From positions 41,813 to 76,144 of the forward strand of contig WQRX01000002.1 of NCBI GenBank assembly GCA_009786535.1: a stretch of DNA of 34,332 nucleotides. Direction: 5' to 3'. The position numbers and the translations under genes are program-made. The notes beneath the pieces were generated by a model, which worked only from the letters and a program-made list of their open reading frames with translations, was not told the DNA's origin and did no database searches. The DNA is from Defluviitaleaceae bacterium. Its GTDB lineage: Bacteria > Bacillota > Clostridia > Lachnospirales > WQUN01. Position 1 is the first letter of the stretch. Each line of letters opens with the position of its first letter. Shown here one piece after another: positions 32,835 to 34,332 of the stretch.

Positions 32835-32852
32835 ATTTCGAATTATTTCGCT

Positions 32853-34332
32853 TTAGTTACGTGCAAATAATGCCTTCACCTCGGCTTTTGTAATACACCC
32901 GCTTAGGATTATTCCCCACAGGTACACGATAACCAGCAAGCCGATGGCGAGGGTTAAGCCAAAGCGTAAGCCCAGGGTTTCCAAGAAAAGCTTATCCGCA
33001 AACACCCGCGCCAGCGCACCTGCGATGCCCGCCGCCATAAGGGGCTTCACCAGCCAGCTTACAAAGGGCAGCTCGAAGTCGATATGCTGGCGTATTTTAT
33101 GCATTCCCAGCGCGATAACCACCACAAGGCTAAGCAACCAGCCAAAAATATAAGCGGGCAAGCCAAAATGGGGCACGGCAAAAAACGTAAATGCAATGGT
33201 GATGCCTGAGGAAATAAGGCTGTTTCGGAAAATAAATAGCTGACAGCCCAGCCCGTTTAACACCCCCGAAAGGATAATTTGCATGTAAATGAAGGGGCAC
33301 ATAATGCCCAGCAATTGCAACATTAGACCAATGGGCTGGTTATAAATCGCCATGCCCAGCTCGTGGGAAAAAAAGACAAACAATGCCGCCGCCCCCATAC
33401 CCGTTACCGACGCGAAAAGCAAGCCCTTGGAAGTGGCAAGGCTAATGCGCCGAAAATTACCCGCGGCAGAGGCTTCCGCCACGGCGGGGACAAGGGTAAC
33501 GCTCAACGCCGTAAGCACCGCCGTTGGGAAGAAAATAAGGGGCACCGCCATACCCGTAATGCGCCCAAACTCGCTAATGGCTTCGCTGGCGCTTAGCCCA
33601 TATAGCTGTAGCCGCGCGGGAATAAACACATTTTCCACGGCGGTAAGCAGCGACCCCGCCACGCGGTTGCCCGTAAGGGGCAGCGCCATGCACATAATAA
33701 GCGTAAACGCCTGCTTGGAAGTAAGGGTGGGCTTTTTCACCAGCTTTCGCTTTTTCTTAAAAAAGCGGTACGATATGTAGGTAAAGCCGAAGGAGAATAT
33801 TTCTTCCGCCACAATGGCAATGAAGGCGACGGCGGCGGCGTATTCCAGCCCACGGGGTACAAAACGCGCCGCAAGTAAATACACCACCAACATTCGAATA
33901 ATTTGCTCAAGCACCTGATTAATGGCGGGGATTTTTGCTTCCTGCAAGCCGATGAAATACCCCCGCATACAGGTACCCGCCGCCATAAAGGGGAAGGCAA
34001 ACGCCAATATCCGCAGGGGAAGCACCACCCGCATGTCGTTAAAGAAATGCACCGCCAGCAACTCCGCGCCAAAGTACAGCACCGCCGTAAGGGCAAAGCC
34101 CAGCAAGGTGGTAATAACTACGCTTTGCTTTAGCACGCGCCCCATGTTGCCGTACTCGCCCTTTGCCCGCTCCTGCGCCGTTAGCTTGCTAACCGTCGTA
34201 TTAAACCCCGCGCAGGAAATGCTCCACGCCAAGGCGTACACGGGCATAATCAACTGGTACAAGCCCATGCCTTCCGCGCCCATTAAATTGGACATATATA
34301 TCCGATACACAAAGCCCAAAATGCGGGTAATT
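32853..34332 (-). CDS. spoVB: SpoVB-like polysaccharide/lipid II flippase (5' end cut by window edge)
   Basis: This is a multispan MOP-superfamily flippase of the SpoVB/MurJ type, which moves lipid-linked precursors across the membrane; SpoVB acts in spore cortex synthesis. 493 codons are in the window and the frame is open to the right edge. The visible N-terminal part reads ITRILGFVYRIYMSNLMG followed by AEGMGLYQLIMPVYALAW, the signature of SpoVB. The TTG at 34319 is not a start: the conserved R-x-LGFxYRIY motif continues upstream of it. About 12 to 14 membrane segments are present, and the C-terminus ends KAEVKALFARN. The remaining missing N-terminus is probably about 15-20 residues. SpoVB is favoured over MurJ, but other paralogues of this family exist. 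Confidence 0.88.
   Translation of the reverse strand, partial: ITRILGFVYRIYMSNLMGAEGMGLYQLIMPVYALAWSISCAGFNTTVSKLTAQERAKGEYGNMGRVLKQSVVITTLLGFALTAVLYFGAELLAVHFFNDMRVVLPLRILAFAFPFMAAGTCMRGYFIGLQEAKIPAINQVLEQIIRMLVVYLLAARFVPRGLEYAAAVAFIAIVAEEIFSFGFTYISYRFFKKKRKLVKKPTLTSKQAFTLIMCMALPLTGNRVAGSLLTAVENVFIPARLQLYGLSASEAISEFGRITGMAVPLIFFPTAVLTALSVTLVPAVAEASAAGNFRRISLATSKGLLFASVTGMGAAALFVFFSHELGMAIYNQPIGLMLQLLGIMCPFIYMQIILSGVLNGLGCQLFIFRNSLISSGITIAFTFFAVPHFGLPAYIFGWLLSLVVVIALGMHKIRQHIDFELPFVSWLVKPLMAAGIAGALARVFADKLFLETLGLRFGLTLAIGLLVIVYLWGIILSGCITKAEVKALFARN

Noticed and set aside
34317..34319. TTG at 34319 as the start of the flippase
   Set aside because: Conserved SpoVB residues (R-I-L-G-F) are encoded upstream of it to the window edge, so the gene is truncated by the window.

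Overview
The window looks like a chromosomal segment from a spore-forming, Gram-positive anaerobe of the class Clostridia (Lachnospiraceae or a near relation). Supporting features are RecU, SpoIVFB, a SpoVB-type flippase, a DUF5721-like protein, an [FeFe]-hydrogenase-like sensor, class B sortase ancestry and strong AGGAGG-type ribosome binding sites. Base composition and codon use look even across the window. I see no rRNA, tRNA, CRISPR array, integrase or transposase. Most genes are on the minus strand in tightly packed operons.

Region 1 (1-3840, minus): recU is translationally coupled to a GH127 beta-L-arabinofuranosidase, followed by a GH51 alpha-L-arabinofuranosidase that runs off the left edge. 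A DUF5721-like gene (3904-4374) diverges from recU. Region 2 (4389-10537, minus): a five-gene cell-envelope operon. In transcription order it encodes an S11 D,D-carboxypeptidase, an exported VanX-like M15 peptidase with an SH3 domain, an MBOAT O-acyltransferase, a DHHW/AlgX-like SGNH protein, and a class B sortase homologue that has lost its catalytic cysteine. This pseudosortase, sitting in an apparent wall-polymer modification operon, is the most unusual item in the window. Region 3 (10631-14920): an [FeFe]-hydrogenase H-cluster domain fused to a chemoreceptor signalling domain, divergent from htpG, whose product carries an acidic linker of eukaryotic type.

Region 4 (14923-20929, minus): a histidine phosphatase and HD-domain pair, then a four-gene operon of UMF1-type transporter, BadF-type amino-sugar kinase, ABC ATPase and ABC permease. 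Region 5 (21040-23531): a small Cys protein gene; rnhA and ispD (minus); then a divergent spoIVF-type operon in which a 94-residue membrane protein takes the place of SpoIVFA before the SpoIVFB protease. A sigma-E-like promoter lies in front of it. Region 6 (23490-28509, minus): three consecutive ABC half-transporters under one promoter, divergent from a flavodoxin-fold reductase gene (28631-29287).

Region 7 (29308-32586, minus): a ParE/Phd-type toxin-antitoxin pair, then a RelB/RelE-type operon with a SAM-dependent methyltransferase as third gene, then two unrecognised genes. Region 8 (32587-34332): a 266-base intergenic stretch with a triple 13-bp repeat and a long nested hairpin, followed by a SpoVB-like flippase gene cut by the right edge. 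Many start codons here are set by Shine-Dalgarno spacing rather than by the longest reading frame; such cases are noted per gene.
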